Source: Mycobacterium marseillense (GTDB lineage Bacteria; Actinomycetota; Actinomycetes; Mycobacteriales; Mycobacteriaceae). Taken from it: 64,000 nucleotides of DNA. The notes under the pieces were generated by a model. The model made no database searches. It worked only from the letters and a program-made list of their open reading frames with translations, and was not told the origin of the DNA. Positions 37,152-45,404 of this stretch are shown here, in pieces. Both the position numbers and the translations under genes were made by a program. The stretch is from the NCBI RefSeq assembly GCF_010731675.1, contig NZ_AP022584.1, positions 5,270,001 to 5,334,000 of the forward strand, in the 5' to 3' direction. Every line of letters starts with the position of its first letter. Position 1 is the stretch's first letter.

Positions 37152-38685
37152 CGAAGAGCTTTCTCAGTCGTTGCGTGTCGACCTTGCCGCTGGAGAGCAG
37201 CGGGAGGTCGGTGCGGGGGAGAGCGAGAAAGCGCTTGGGAATCTTGTACGACGACAGCTCCCGCTTGAGCCGTTCCCGCACGGCCGATTCGTCGAAGTCG
37301 GGTTGGACGACGACCGCGGCGACCAGTTCTCCGCGTTGGGTGTCGGGGATGCCCACCACGTAAGCCTCGGCGCCGGTGACCCTGGTGATGGCCTGCGCGA
37401 CCTCGGCCGCCGAGACGTTGGCGCCGGCCGTCTTGACCATCGCGCTGAGCCTGCCGACGAAGTAGACGAATCCGTCGGCGTCGATGCGCACCAAATCGCC
37501 GGTGTGGAACCAGCCGTCGGCGTCGAAGCATTCCTCGCGGGAGCGCTTGTAGTAGCCCTGCATCACGTACGGTCCCCGGATGCAGAGCTCACCGACCCCG
37601 GAGGCATCCGAGTCCACGATCATCGTCTCGAAACCGGGCGCGGGCTTGCCGAATGACCCGCGCCGCGTTTCGGGTTGGTCGGATTCGTCCTCGCCGATCA
37701 GGACGACGCTGCCGGCCTCGGTCATCCCGAGCATGTTGTGCCGCAGCTCCGGGTCAACCGGGCGGGCGTCGGGGGCCATGATCGGGTAGAGGTTGCCGCG
37801 CCGCATTGACGACAGATCACGCTCGGCGTAGCTGGGGTGGTCGGCCAGGTGAGCGATCCCGGCCGCGAACCCATTGGTCATGGTCGGCCTTTCGGCCTCC
37901 AACAGGTCGAGCGTGGCGCCGGCGTCCACGGCGTTGGAACAGACCAGGGTCGATCCGGCCACCAGGGTGGCCAGCAGGCCGAACGCGAACCCGCCGATCC
38001 AGAAGAATGGCGAATTGCAGAACAGCTTGTCCGACGCGGTCAGGCCGCGAATCGTGTTGAGGTTGCGCTGATGTCCGAGCAGTGCGGCATGCGTATGCAC
38101 CACCCCTTTGGGGGCACTCGTCGATCCTGACGTGTAGACGATCGCCAGCGGATCGCCTTCGTAGACAACGTCTTCCATCGCCCGCAGTCGCGCTGGGTCG
38201 ACGGTGCCGGCCAGCGCGCACACCGTCTCGTGCGCGAACGCCACTCGGCGCAGTTGCGGCACCGCGGCGCACAACAGGCGGTCGCCGGAATCGAAGTCGG
38301 CCTCCGAAAGAACCTCGGACAGTCGCTGCGCATAGTCGTGGGACCGAAAAGTCGCGGCGCTCAACAGTATTTCGACGTCGCTGTCGACGAGCTGCTCGCG
38401 CAATTCTCGGGCGGTGACGAAGGTGGAGAAGGGGACCACCACGGCCCCGATGCGCGCAGCCGCCAGCATGCCGACGGCGAAGGCGGGTCCGTTCGGATAA
38501 AGGAGTCCCACATGGGTTCCCTTACCGGCGCCGAGGGCCATCAGACCGCGGGCGAGCTCCGCCGACCGGCGGTCGGCTTCGGCGTATCCGATGCGGTCGC
38601 CGTCGCAGACCAGCAGCGGGTGATCCCCGCGCGCCCGGGCCTGGTGTCGCAACGTCGCGGCGACGGTCAGAGAATCAGCGCGCAT
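37144..38685 (-). CDS. Acyl-CoA synthetase (adenylate-forming, FadD-like) 2
   Basis: A 513-residue ligase with AMP motif IVYTSGSTSAPKGVVHTHA, A5 NMLGMTEAGSVV, hinge FHTGDLVRIDADGFVYFVGRLS and catalytic Lys in LSSGKVDTQRL. The sequence is clearly related to ligase 1 (both have the FFWIGGF/FFWVGGF region after the AMP motif), so the pair probably arose by duplication. The frame stays open 69 residues before the ATG at 38685, but those residues have a different composition and overlap ligase 3; the ATG overlaps the ligase 3 stop by 11 bases. Confidence 0.9.
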   Translation of the reverse strand: MRADSLTVAATLRHQARARGDHPLLVCDGDRIGYAEADRRSAELARGLMALGAGKGTHVGLLYPNGPAFAVGMLAAARIGAVVVPFSTFVTARELREQLVDSDVEILLSAATFRSHDYAQRLSEVLSEADFDSGDRLLCAAVPQLRRVAFAHETVCALAGTVDPARLRAMEDVVYEGDPLAIVYTSGSTSAPKGVVHTHAALLGHQRNLNTIRGLTASDKLFCNSPFFWIGGFAFGLLATLVAGSTLVCSNAVDAGATLDLLEAERPTMTNGFAAGIAHLADHPSYAERDLSSMRRGNLYPIMAPDARPVDPELRHNMLGMTEAGSVVLIGEDESDQPETRRGSFGKPAPGFETMIVDSDASGVGELCIRGPYVMQGYYKRSREECFDADGWFHTGDLVRIDADGFVYFVGRLSAMVKTAGANVSAAEVAQAITRVTGAEAYVVGIPDTQRGELVAAVVVQPDFDESAVRERLKRELSSYKIPKRFLALPRTDLPLLSSGKVDTQRLRKLFDA

Positions 38686-40144
38686 GGTGGCGCGGCGCGG
38701 CGGGCTCGCGGAAGTAGTCCCGGATCGCGCCGAGATCGGCTTTGCCCGACGGTGTGCGCGGTAATGCGTCGACAATCGCGATCTCGGTCGGAATCTCGTA
38801 ACGCGCCAAGCGCTCTCGCAGATGCTCCACCAGCGCGTCGGCGTCGGCGGCACCCGGTTCGCGCAGTTCGACCATCGCGACCGGTGTCTCACCCAGCCGC
38901 TCGTCGGGCCGGGCCAGCACCGCTGCGCCCGCCACCGCGGGGTTGCTCTCGAGCGCAGCGCGCACGTCGTCGGGCATCACCTTGAAGCCGCCGCGGATGA
39001 TCGCCTGGTCGGCGCGGCCGACGATCCAGAGGAATCCGTCGGCGTCGATGCGTGCCATGTCCGTGGTCCGCATCCAGTGCGCGGCCGGGCCCAGCTGACC
39101 GGGCTTGACCTCCAGCAGCCCGACTTCGTCTGGGCCCAAGGGTGTTCCGTCGTCGGCGACCACTCTGAGCTGAGCGCCCGGATTGGCGCGACCGACGCTG
39201 CCCCGCTTGGACCGCCAGTATTGCTGATGGTCGGGAAGGGTCCAGCCCGCCACGCCGCCCCCGAACTCGGTTGCGGCATAGGAGGTCAGCACCGGAATGC
39301 CGTACTTGGCGGTGAAGGCGTCGGCGTCGTCGGCCGACAGCGGCGCCGTGCCGCAGGTAACGGCCCGGACACTGTCCAGGTCGGCCGGCGGCAGATCGGA
39401 GTGCAAGACGGTGCGCAGGGCCGCCGGCACCAGCGACACGGCGCGCGGCCGGTGCTTGCGCACCACCTCGGCCCATGCGGTGAGCTCGAATCGCTCCAAC
39501 AGCACGAACGGCCTGGCCTCGGCGATGCATTGCAGCACGCGAAACACCCCGCCGATGTGCACCAGCGGCGAGTTCACGATGGCGACGCCGCGCCGCAGCT
39601 CGGTGGACGCCGGCGCGCGGCCGGGTTCGGCGCCCATCACACTGCGCGCCAACATGTCGTAGGTCAGGTCGATGCGCTTGGGCGGGCCCGTCGTGCCGCT
39701 GGTCAGCATGCGCACCGCGACACCGGTCGGCGTGCCCGGCTCGGTGCTGGGTTGCCGGGACACCTCGACGTCGTCGGCCGGTCCCGAGATCGCGACCGTC
39801 GGGGTGCCCTCCGTTACCAGCGCCGTCAGATCGGCGCGCTCGCCGACGATCAACCGAAGCCGCAGTTTCGCGATGTCGGCCTTGGTGCGTTCGTCGCCGC
39901 GTGACGGGTTGATGACCACGACGGTTCCGCCGCCCAGCAGCACGCCCAGAAAGGCCGCCACGTGCGCAGGCCTGTTGCGCAGCAGCATCCCGACTTCGCC
40001 GCCGGCGGTCAGACCGGCGATGCGCTGCGCCAAGGTGCCGACCTGGTCCCACGAGATCCATTGGCCGCCATACTCGATGGCGTGTGAGTCGGGCTCGAGG
40101 CCGAGCACACTCGAGATGCGTTGGATGAGCGGGTGACGCGGCAT
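38675..40144 (-). CDS. Acyl-CoA synthetase (adenylate-forming, FadD-like) 3
   Basis: A 489-residue ligase, the shortest of the three, less like the other two. AMP motif RMLTSGTTGPPKRIDLTYD, A5 TSYAATEFGGGVAGW, hinge MRTTDMARIDADGFLWIVGRADQ and C-terminal Lys in TPSGKADLGAIRDYF are all present. It lacks the FFWxGGF segment of its neighbours, so a different acid is likely. The ATG at 40144 overlaps the stop of the crotonase gene before it (TGATG on this strand). Position in the operon: between the crotonases and ligases 2 and 1. Confidence 0.9.
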   Translation of the reverse strand: MPRHPLIQRISSVLGLEPDSHAIEYGGQWISWDQVGTLAQRIAGLTAGGEVGMLLRNRPAHVAAFLGVLLGGGTVVVINPSRGDERTKADIAKLRLRLIVGERADLTALVTEGTPTVAISGPADDVEVSRQPSTEPGTPTGVAVRMLTSGTTGPPKRIDLTYDMLARSVMGAEPGRAPASTELRRGVAIVNSPLVHIGGVFRVLQCIAEARPFVLLERFELTAWAEVVRKHRPRAVSLVPAALRTVLHSDLPPADLDSVRAVTCGTAPLSADDADAFTAKYGIPVLTSYAATEFGGGVAGWTLPDHQQYWRSKRGSVGRANPGAQLRVVADDGTPLGPDEVGLLEVKPGQLGPAAHWMRTTDMARIDADGFLWIVGRADQAIIRGGFKVMPDDVRAALESNPAVAGAAVLARPDERLGETPVAMVELREPGAADADALVEHLRERLARYEIPTEIAIVDALPRTPSGKADLGAIRDYFREPAAPRHHAR

Positions 40145-40935
40145 CAGCGGATCTTCGGCGTGCGCTTGGCCGACTTCTGCGCGGCCAGTTCCGCGGTGCC
40201 CAGCGGGTTTCCCAGCCGGGTATAGATGAGGCCCTGCTCCATCGCGGCGCGATACGGCTTGTCCAGCGACTCCCAAATCGCTTTCACCGTGCCCTGAGTC
40301 GCGGTCGGCGGCTTGGCGGCGATGGTCGCCGCGATTTCGTGGGCACGGTCCCAGAGCTGACCGGTAGGAACGACCTCGGAGACCAACCCGATGCGCAGCG
40401 CGGTGTCGGCGCTGACCCGCTCATCGTTGCCCATCAGCGCGATTCGCAGCGTCTCGCCCAGGCCGACGCGGCGCATCAGTCCGATCGGCTCCAGCGCGCA
40501 GACCAGACCGGCCGACACGTGGGAGTCGAAGAACGTGGCGTCTTGCGAGCAGATCACCACGTCGGACTCGTTGAGGAAGTAGAACGCGCCGGCGGTGCAC
40601 ATGCCCTGGACCGCGCAGACCACCGGCTTCCACATCTTCTGCCATTTGGGGCTCAGCGCTTCGCCGGGATCTTCGTGGTTCCAGACGTTTTCGGGCTGCC
40701 CGTAGGGCGTCTTGATGTCCAGTCCCGCGCTGAACGCCCGGTCGCCGGCGGCACGCAGCACGACCGCGTGCACCGACTCGTCGAGTTTGACCGTGTGCCA
40801 GGCGTGGGCCATCTCTTCACACATGGTGCGGTTGAACGCGTTCAGCTGCTCAGGCCGGTTCAGCGTGATGGTGGCGACGTGGTCGGTGGCGTCGACCTCG
40901 AGCAGGATGGTTTCGAAACTCCTCGGCTGGTTCAC
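40144..40935 (-). CDS. Enoyl-CoA hydratase/isomerase family protein (crotonase) 1
   Basis: A crotonase-fold protein of about 263 residues acting on an enoyl-CoA. Oxyanion-hole regions are RAFSAGLDIKTPYGQ and QGMCTAGAFYFLNESDVVICSQDATF. The usual second hydratase Glu region reads SAGLVCALEPIGLMRRVG, not the classic GTIPGAGG, so the reaction may be other than simple hydration. The start is not certain: GTG 40935 makes a GTGA overlap with the upstream gene's stop, while GTG 40941 and TTG 40947 are also in frame. Confidence 0.85.
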   Translation of the reverse strand: MNQPRSFETILLEVDATDHVATITLNRPEQLNAFNRTMCEEMAHAWHTVKLDESVHAVVLRAAGDRAFSAGLDIKTPYGQPENVWNHEDPGEALSPKWQKMWKPVVCAVQGMCTAGAFYFLNESDVVICSQDATFFDSHVSAGLVCALEPIGLMRRVGLGETLRIALMGNDERVSADTALRIGLVSEVVPTGQLWDRAHEIAATIAAKPPTATQGTVKAIWESLDKPYRAAMEQGLIYTRLGNPLGTAELAAQKSAKRTPKIR

Positions 40936-41744
40936 CGGCACTGCCAATTCGGTTGGCGTTTCTCGACGAAGGCCCTGGGCCCTTCGGCGGCGTCCTCGGT
41001 CCGCAGCACCCGCTCGCGGAAGGTTTCGGCGAGTATCTCCGCCTCGTGCAGCGGCACGTTCAGGCCCTTGAGGATGGCCAGCCGGGTGCCCCGGACGGCC
41101 AGCGGCGCATTGGAATTGACGATGTCGGCGATCTCGTGGGCCCTATCCAGCAGGTGATCGTGCTCGACGACCTCGCTGATCAGTCCGAGCTCGTAGGCGC
41201 GCTCCGCGCTCATCCGCTCGTGCTTGCCCATCAAGGCCATCCGCAGGGCGATCGAGCGGGGCAGCACGCGGGACACCCGCACCAGCTCGCGCCCGGCCAC
41301 CAGCCCGATGCTGACGTGCGGATCGAAGAAGGTCGCCTGCTCGGAGGCGATCACGATGTCGGTCGTAGTGACCCAGTCCATCCCGGCGCCACAGCAGATC
41401 CCGTTCACCGCGGTCAGCACCGGCTTGGCCATGGTGCGAAACGGCGGCGTGCCCTCCTGCGGCGCCTCCCACTGGTCGTACGTCGACAGGTAGGGCCGCT
41501 CGTAGATCACCTTGCCGTCTTCGGGGATCTCCTTGACGTCGGCGCCGGTGCAGAACGCGCGGCCGGTGCCCGTGACGATGGTCAGCCAGACGTTGTCGTC
41601 GTTTTCGGCCTCGTCGTAGGCGGCCCGCAGCTCGGTGATCATGTGCGGGCTGAGCGCATTGAGGGCGTCCGCGCGGTTCAGGGTGATCGTGGCGGTGTGC
41701 CCGTCGACCTCGTACTTGATCGTGTCGAATGAATCAGTGGGCAT
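40932..41744 (-). CDS. Enoyl-CoA hydratase/isomerase family protein (crotonase) 2
   Basis: A 270-residue crotonase: RAFCTGADVKEIPED and NGICCGAGMDWVTTTDIVIASEQATFFDPHVSIGLVAGRE (landmark parts) make the CoA site and oxyanion hole. It is a close relative of crotonase 1 (shared SQ/SEQATFFD and LMGxxERxSA segments), so the pair is probably a duplication with divided function. A long segment VIYERPYLSTYDQWEAPQEG after the first motif is an insertion of this subfamily. Ends in a GTGA overlap with crotonase 1. Confidence 0.87.
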   Translation of the reverse strand: MPTDSFDTIKYEVDGHTATITLNRADALNALSPHMITELRAAYDEAENDDNVWLTIVTGTGRAFCTGADVKEIPEDGKVIYERPYLSTYDQWEAPQEGTPPFRTMAKPVLTAVNGICCGAGMDWVTTTDIVIASEQATFFDPHVSIGLVAGRELVRVSRVLPRSIALRMALMGKHERMSAERAYELGLISEVVEHDHLLDRAHEIADIVNSNAPLAVRGTRLAILKGLNVPLHEAEILAETFRERVLRTEDAAEGPRAFVEKRQPNWQCR

Positions 41745-41770
41745 CAGTCATCCCTTCGCTGTGTATTGAC

Positions 41771-41833
41771 CGTCGAGTGTGGGCGTATGGACGGATGCGG
41801 GGTAGTTCCCCTGCGTAGGGCCCACGCTCGACG
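41771..41833. repeat. Stem-loop between two crotonase genes
   Basis: CGTCGAGTGTGGGC (41771-41784) and its inverse at 41820-41833 match at 13 of 14 positions, with a 35-base loop that itself has GCGGGGTAGTTCCCCTGC-type pairing. It takes up most of the 97-bp space between crotonase genes 3 and 2 on the minus strand. It may be an operon-internal terminator or processing site. Confidence 0.6.
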
Positions 41834-41841
41834 CCCGAGAG

Positions 41842-42663
41842 CTAGCGTCCACGAAAGTCCGGGTCCCGCCGCTGCCGGAAGGCCTCCAGGCCCTCCTTGA
41901 AATCTCCTGTCCGGCAAGATAATTCCAGATTAAACAGCTCCTGGTTCAGCGACTGGCTCAGCGTGGCATGCTGCCCGAAATTCAGGGCCTGCTTGGCCAG
42001 CCCGATTGCGGCCGTCGGGCCGGAGGCCAACCGGCCGACCAGCTCCTCGGCGGCGCGGTCGAGATCGGGGCCGCTCACCGCCTGGTGGATAAGCCCCCAA
42101 TCGGCCGCGTCGTGCCCACTGACCTTCTCGCCGAGCAGTAGCATCCGCCGGGCCCGTGCCAGGCCGACGAGGCGGGGTAGCAGCCAGGTGGACCCCGAGT
42201 CCGGGCTGAATCCGCGGTCGAGGAACGGTTCCCAGAACACCGCATCGCCGGCGGCCACGGTGAAGTCCGCGGCCAAGGCGAGGTTGCAACCGAATCCCAC
42301 GGCCCATCCCCGCACGCTGCACACCACCGGCAGTTGGATGCCGGCGACGAGTTCGATCACGCGGTGGGCGGCATGGGGCACCCGGCGCACCAGATCACCG
42401 GTGCGGGGACGTTGGCCGCCGGGGTCGTTGGCGGCCACCCAATCGGAGCCGGCGCAGAAATCGTCTCCGGCGCCGCGGATGTGCACGGCGCGCAGCGAGT
42501 CGTCGGATGCGGCAGCGGTCAGCGACTCGATCAGAGCCCCGATCATCAACTGCGTCAACGAGTTACGCCGCGACGGGCGATCGAGCGTGACCAGTAACAC
42601 CGCACCGTCTCGGTGCACTGTCACCGAACCCTCGGCTCCGGCCGCGCCGGCCCCTTGACTCAC
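41842..42663 (-). CDS. Enoyl-CoA hydratase/isomerase family protein (crotonase) 3
   Basis: A 273-residue crotonase with DDFCAGSDWVAANDPG and VRGWAVGFGCNLALAADFTVAAGDAVFWEPFLDRGFSPDSG (landmark parts). The catalytic Glu positions of classical hydratase are replaced (GFSPDSGSTWLLPRLVG), a pattern seen in many mycobacterial EchA proteins. The N-terminus MSQGAGAAGAEG is low-complexity. First gene of the minus-strand run crotonase 3 - 2 - 1 - ligase 3 - 2 - 1, and divergent from the thioesterase gene across a promoter region with TACAGTA dyads. Confidence 0.86.
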   Translation of the reverse strand: MSQGAGAAGAEGSVTVHRDGAVLLVTLDRPSRRNSLTQLMIGALIESLTAAASDDSLRAVHIRGAGDDFCAGSDWVAANDPGGQRPRTGDLVRRVPHAAHRVIELVAGIQLPVVCSVRGWAVGFGCNLALAADFTVAAGDAVFWEPFLDRGFSPDSGSTWLLPRLVGLARARRMLLLGEKVSGHDAADWGLIHQAVSGPDLDRAAEELVGRLASGPTAAIGLAKQALNFGQHATLSQSLNQELFNLELSCRTGDFKEGLEAFRQRRDPDFRGR

Positions 42664-42685
42664 CGTCGACCCGGCCTTTCTCCGC

Positions 42686-42731
42686 CGATACGGTTACCCA
42701 TACAGTAGGCAATACGATTGATACGCTGTAT
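42686..42731. promoter_or_regulatory. Divergent promoter region with TACAGTA dyad
   Basis: Between crotonase 3 and the thioesterase gene. CGATA (42686) and ATACAGTAGG (42700-42709) repeat elements found at 45324 and 47771. ATACAG (42700-42705) and CTGTAT (42726-42731) form an inverted repeat with a 20-base spacer. The region is AT-rich for this genome. Either an operator or back-to-back -10 elements; the recurrence in four places favours a regulator site. Confidence 0.5.
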
Positions 42732-42783
42732 AAGTTAGCAAGGATACGCTGCCTGCGAAACTACCCAGGTGAAAGAGAGAATC

Positions 42784-42830
42784 ATGGCCCGCGCCGACGA
42801 CGATGCAGAGCGCCAGCGATGAGGAGCGGC
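42784..42830 (+). repeat. Single MIRU-like element with 12-codon ORF
   Basis: From ATG 42784 a 12-codon ORF (MARADDDAERQR) ends in TGA 42820-42822, overlapping the ATG of the thioesterase gene (42819) as ATGA. The DNA segments GACGATGCAGAGCG and AGCGATGAGGAG are those of the mycobacterial interspersed repetitive unit, the same as in the minus-strand units at 57071-57229. GAAAGAGAG before the ATG could serve as its ribosome site. Confidence 0.7.
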
Positions 42831-43499
42831 GCCGACGGTGTCGGCGGTGACAACGCCAGATTCGGCGAGGCTCCGCTTGCCCAGACGGTGGACGCCGCCG
42901 CCGCCATGCGCCGCCTGAGCTCGTTGCTGGTGTCCCTGGAGCATCCGCACCCCGCGGTGGACGCGATGGTAAAGAAGTTCGCGGAGTGGGAAAGCGAGTT
43001 GTCCGCTGTCGCGCCGGCGGACAACGCCCCACGCATCGGCGAACTGCCCGATGATCCCCGGCGCGTCTATCTCAACCACGCAACCGACATCGGCGCCTAC
43101 AACCCGTGCTTTCCCGAGTACCGGTTCGCCGAATTCGACGCCGAGAAGGCAACGGGGGCCGTCGAATTCCCGCTGATCTACGAGGGGCCGCCGGGACTGG
43201 TGCACGGCGGATTCCTGGGTGTCTTCTTCGATTGCGTCATCCAGCACCACAATTGCGTCACCGGCCTTTCCGGCAAAACCCGATCCTTGGCCGTGACCTT
43301 CCGCAGACCCACACCGGTGCTGACCGAGCTGCGATTCGACATCGCGCGCTCGGAAAGCGAACGGGGCATCACCTCGACCGCGCGGCTGTTGCTCGACGAC
43401 GAAGTGCTGTGTACGGGCGAGGTCAACACGTTGGCGTCACGGCCCGAAAAGCTTGCCGGATCGCGGTTCGGCAGGCGCCGAAAGGAGTCCGACAAATGA
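42819..43499 (+). CDS. PaaI-like hotdog thioesterase
   Basis: A 226-residue protein with an extended helical N-terminus (1-85) and a hotdog-fold thioesterase domain after it: VEFPLIYEGPPGLVHGGFLGVFFDCVIQHHN (HGG motif followed by the catalytic Asp) and KTRSLAVTFRRPTPV. Likely hydrolyses an acyl-CoA intermediate, freeing CoA. The first ATG at 42819 overlaps a MIRU-like mini-ORF; an internal ATG at 42906 (MRRLSS) would shorten the N-terminus. Its stop overlaps the next crotonase gene (ATGA). Confidence 0.83.
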   Translation: MRSGADGVGGDNARFGEAPLAQTVDAAAAMRRLSSLLVSLEHPHPAVDAMVKKFAEWESELSAVAPADNAPRIGELPDDPRRVYLNHATDIGAYNPCFPEYRFAEFDAEKATGAVEFPLIYEGPPGLVHGGFLGVFFDCVIQHHNCVTGLSGKTRSLAVTFRRPTPVLTELRFDIARSESERGITSTARLLLDDEVLCTGEVNTLASRPEKLAGSRFGRRRKESDK

Positions 43500-44392
43500 C
43501 CGCTTCGAGCACCACCGACGACCGCGTGCTCTTCGACATCGATCCCGACCGGCACATCGCGACGATCACGCTGAACAATCCCCAACAGCGCAACTCCTAT
43601 GACGCCAGCATGCGCGAGGCCGTCGCCCGCTGCCTGGACCAGGTGGCCGATGACGACGACCTCACGGTGGTGTTGTTACGCGGAACCGAGGGAGTCTTTT
43701 CCACCGGGGCCGACATGAACAATGCGTACGGGTGGTACGGCGACAAGGCCAAGGCGTCTGACGACACAGCGGCCAAACGTCGCCCGAGTCAGCGCCGTCG
43801 ACTTACCGTGGACCGCAAGACTTTTGGCTTCTATCACAACTTCATGGGTTTCCCCAAGGTCACGGTGGGGGAGATCGCCGGCTACGCGCTCGGCGGCGGT
43901 TTCGAGATGGCTTTGATGACCGACATCGCGGTCATCGCGCGGGACACCAAGATCGGCATGCCGGCGACCCGCTTCCTGGGTCCCGCGCTGGGCAGCTTGC
44001 ACATGTTCTTCCATCGGCTCGGGCCGGTGCTGGCCCGGCGCCTGCTGTTGACCGGCGACATCATCGAGGCGGGCGAGATCGAGCACCTCGGAATCTTCAC
44101 GGACACCTGCGATCCCGGCTCGGTGACGGCCCGGGCGCGCTACTGGGCCGAGAAGGCGGCGAAGATGCCGGCCGACGGGGTCGTCATCGCCAAGGAGGCA
44201 TTCCGACTCGTCGAGCAGAGCCAGGTGTATCAGGGCGAGGAGGTCGCCAGCTATCTGTTCCACGCCTTCGGCACCAACCTGCAATTCGGGCCGGACGAAT
44301 TCAACTTCGTCAAGACCCGCGCGCAGCATGGCGCCAAAGAGGCCTTCCGGCTACGCGACGAGCACTTCCACGTGCCCGAACCCGAGGCGTGA
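43496..44392 (+). CDS. Enoyl-CoA hydratase/isomerase family protein (crotonase) 4
   Basis: A 298-residue crotonase with an insertion after the first oxyanion loop: GVFSTGADMNNAYGWYGDKAKASDDTAAKRRPSQRR (landmark parts), basic and unlike the other crotonases here. The second loop is GEIAGYALGGGFEMALMTDIAVIARDTKIGMP. The ATG at 43496 follows AAAGGAGTC and overlaps the thioesterase stop; the open frame runs far upstream but only as an overlap with that gene. The two genes probably act in sequence on one CoA ester. Confidence 0.87.
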   Translation: MTASSTTDDRVLFDIDPDRHIATITLNNPQQRNSYDASMREAVARCLDQVADDDDLTVVLLRGTEGVFSTGADMNNAYGWYGDKAKASDDTAAKRRPSQRRRLTVDRKTFGFYHNFMGFPKVTVGEIAGYALGGGFEMALMTDIAVIARDTKIGMPATRFLGPALGSLHMFFHRLGPVLARRLLLTGDIIEAGEIEHLGIFTDTCDPGSVTARARYWAEKAAKMPADGVVIAKEAFRLVEQSQVYQGEEVASYLFHAFGTNLQFGPDEFNFVKTRAQHGAKEAFRLRDEHFHVPEPEA

Positions 44393-44411
44393 CAAGCGGT
44401 TTCGGGGAAGG

Positions 44412-45197
44412 CTAGCGGTTCGCCGGCGCCTTGGACCGGGCCCGCGGCGTCGGCGTCTTGCGCTGGCGGCTCGCCCCCGCCTTGCCCTTGGGTGCGTTGC
44501 TCTCGTCGATCAGCCTGCTGGCGTGATCGAGGATGCAGGTCAGCCCGTACTCGAAATTCGTTTCGTCGGGGGCCCCGATCCGGTGCCCGATTCGCGTGAC
44601 TTGGGCAAGGAGCGGGGTCTTTTCGGGGTCGATGGCAACGGCGTCCTCGATGGCGCGGGGACCGACATCCGACGACTGGTTCTTTTCGTAGAGTCGTTGC
44701 AGCACCACCGATCCGCGGACGTGAACCGAAACCGCCGAATAGGTGTCGAACGCGTCCTCCGGTGACAAGCCGGCCTCCACCAGATTGGAAACCGCTTTTT
44801 CCATCTCCTGCGCGCCCATGCGCGCCGCTTTAGGAGACAGCGCCGCGCGAATCAAAATCAGGTCGCACAGAATTGGGTTACCCATGAACGTCTTACGCAT
44901 CAAGCGCGCGTGGTTGCGCAGGGTCTCGCGCCAGTCGCTGGCTTCGACATAGGGAGTGGCGAACACATACTTGCTCAGTGCGCGGTCGGTCATCGCATTG
45001 AGCAGGTCGTCCTTCTTGCGGAAGTACCAGTAGATGCTCGTCACACCCACGCCGAGATGTTTGCCGAGCAGCGGCATGCTCAGGTTGTCGATCGACACCT
45101 CCTCGGCGAGTTCGAATGCGCCGCTGATGATGTCGTCGGGATTGATGGACCCGCGTTCGCGCCGCTGACGCTTATCGGCGGTTGCCTGTTTTGCCAC
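44412..45197 (-). CDS. TetR family transcriptional regulator
   Basis: A regulator of about 261 residues. The TetR helix-turn-helix is at residues 22-65 (AFELAEEVSIDNLSMPLLGKHLGVGVTSIYWYFRKKDDLLNAM, landmark parts). The C-terminal half is a ligand domain, ending in a basic tail (GKAGASRQRKTPTPRARSK). The GTG at 45197 follows GGAGGTG by a proper distance; an ATG at 45212 and TTG at 45215 are alternatives. It is divergent from the SDR-aldolase operon, and the CTACTGTAA dyad at 45324 lies between, so it probably represses that operon and itself. It is the best candidate for the recurring TACTGTA sites in this window. Confidence 0.88.
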   Translation of the reverse strand: MAKQATADKRQRRERGSINPDDIISGAFELAEEVSIDNLSMPLLGKHLGVGVTSIYWYFRKKDDLLNAMTDRALSKYVFATPYVEASDWRETLRNHARLMRKTFMGNPILCDLILIRAALSPKAARMGAQEMEKAVSNLVEAGLSPEDAFDTYSAVSVHVRGSVVLQRLYEKNQSSDVGPRAIEDAVAIDPEKTPLLAQVTRIGHRIGAPDETNFEYGLTCILDHASRLIDESNAPKGKAGASRQRKTPTPRARSKAPANR

Positions 45198-45323
45198 TAC
45201 GGGCACCTCCATCAAAATTCGTTTCGTGCATGCGGTCTGGCAGCCGTGCTGCCGGTAAAGTCGAATTTACCGGCTCTTCTGTTCTGACCTGCGTATACGC
45301 TTACGTGTCGCATTTTCCCTCTG

Positions 45324-45345
45324 CTACTGTAATACCTATCGTAGG
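45324..45345. promoter_or_regulatory. TACTGTA-type dyad between TetR and SDR genes
   Basis: CTACTGTAA, then TACCTATCGTAGG: an imperfect dyad bounded by CTAC/GTAG. Read on the other strand it contains CGATAGGTATTACAGTAG, which differs by one inserted base from the site before the crotonase at 47830. The nine bases CTACTGTAA also form one arm of the palindrome at 59701-59720. The rest of the 207-bp gap is AT-rich without other clear features. Confidence 0.55.
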
Positions 45346-45404
45346 CTTTTTGGTAAATCGGCTGGACAGGCGAAAATGACCAGGCTAGAGCTACGGATTA
45401 AGCA

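Noticed and set aside
37144..38892. A long form of ligase 2 with 69 extra N-terminal residues.
   Set aside because: The extra part (MRHRSRWSN...) overlaps the end of ligase 3 in another frame and does not resemble ligase N-termini; the ATG at 38685 gives the normal start.
45216..45404. A small open frame (45182-45379, plus strand) between the TetR and SDR genes.
   Set aside because: It covers the operator-like dyad, has no ribosome site and no family likeness; the AT-rich stretch is better explained as a promoter region.
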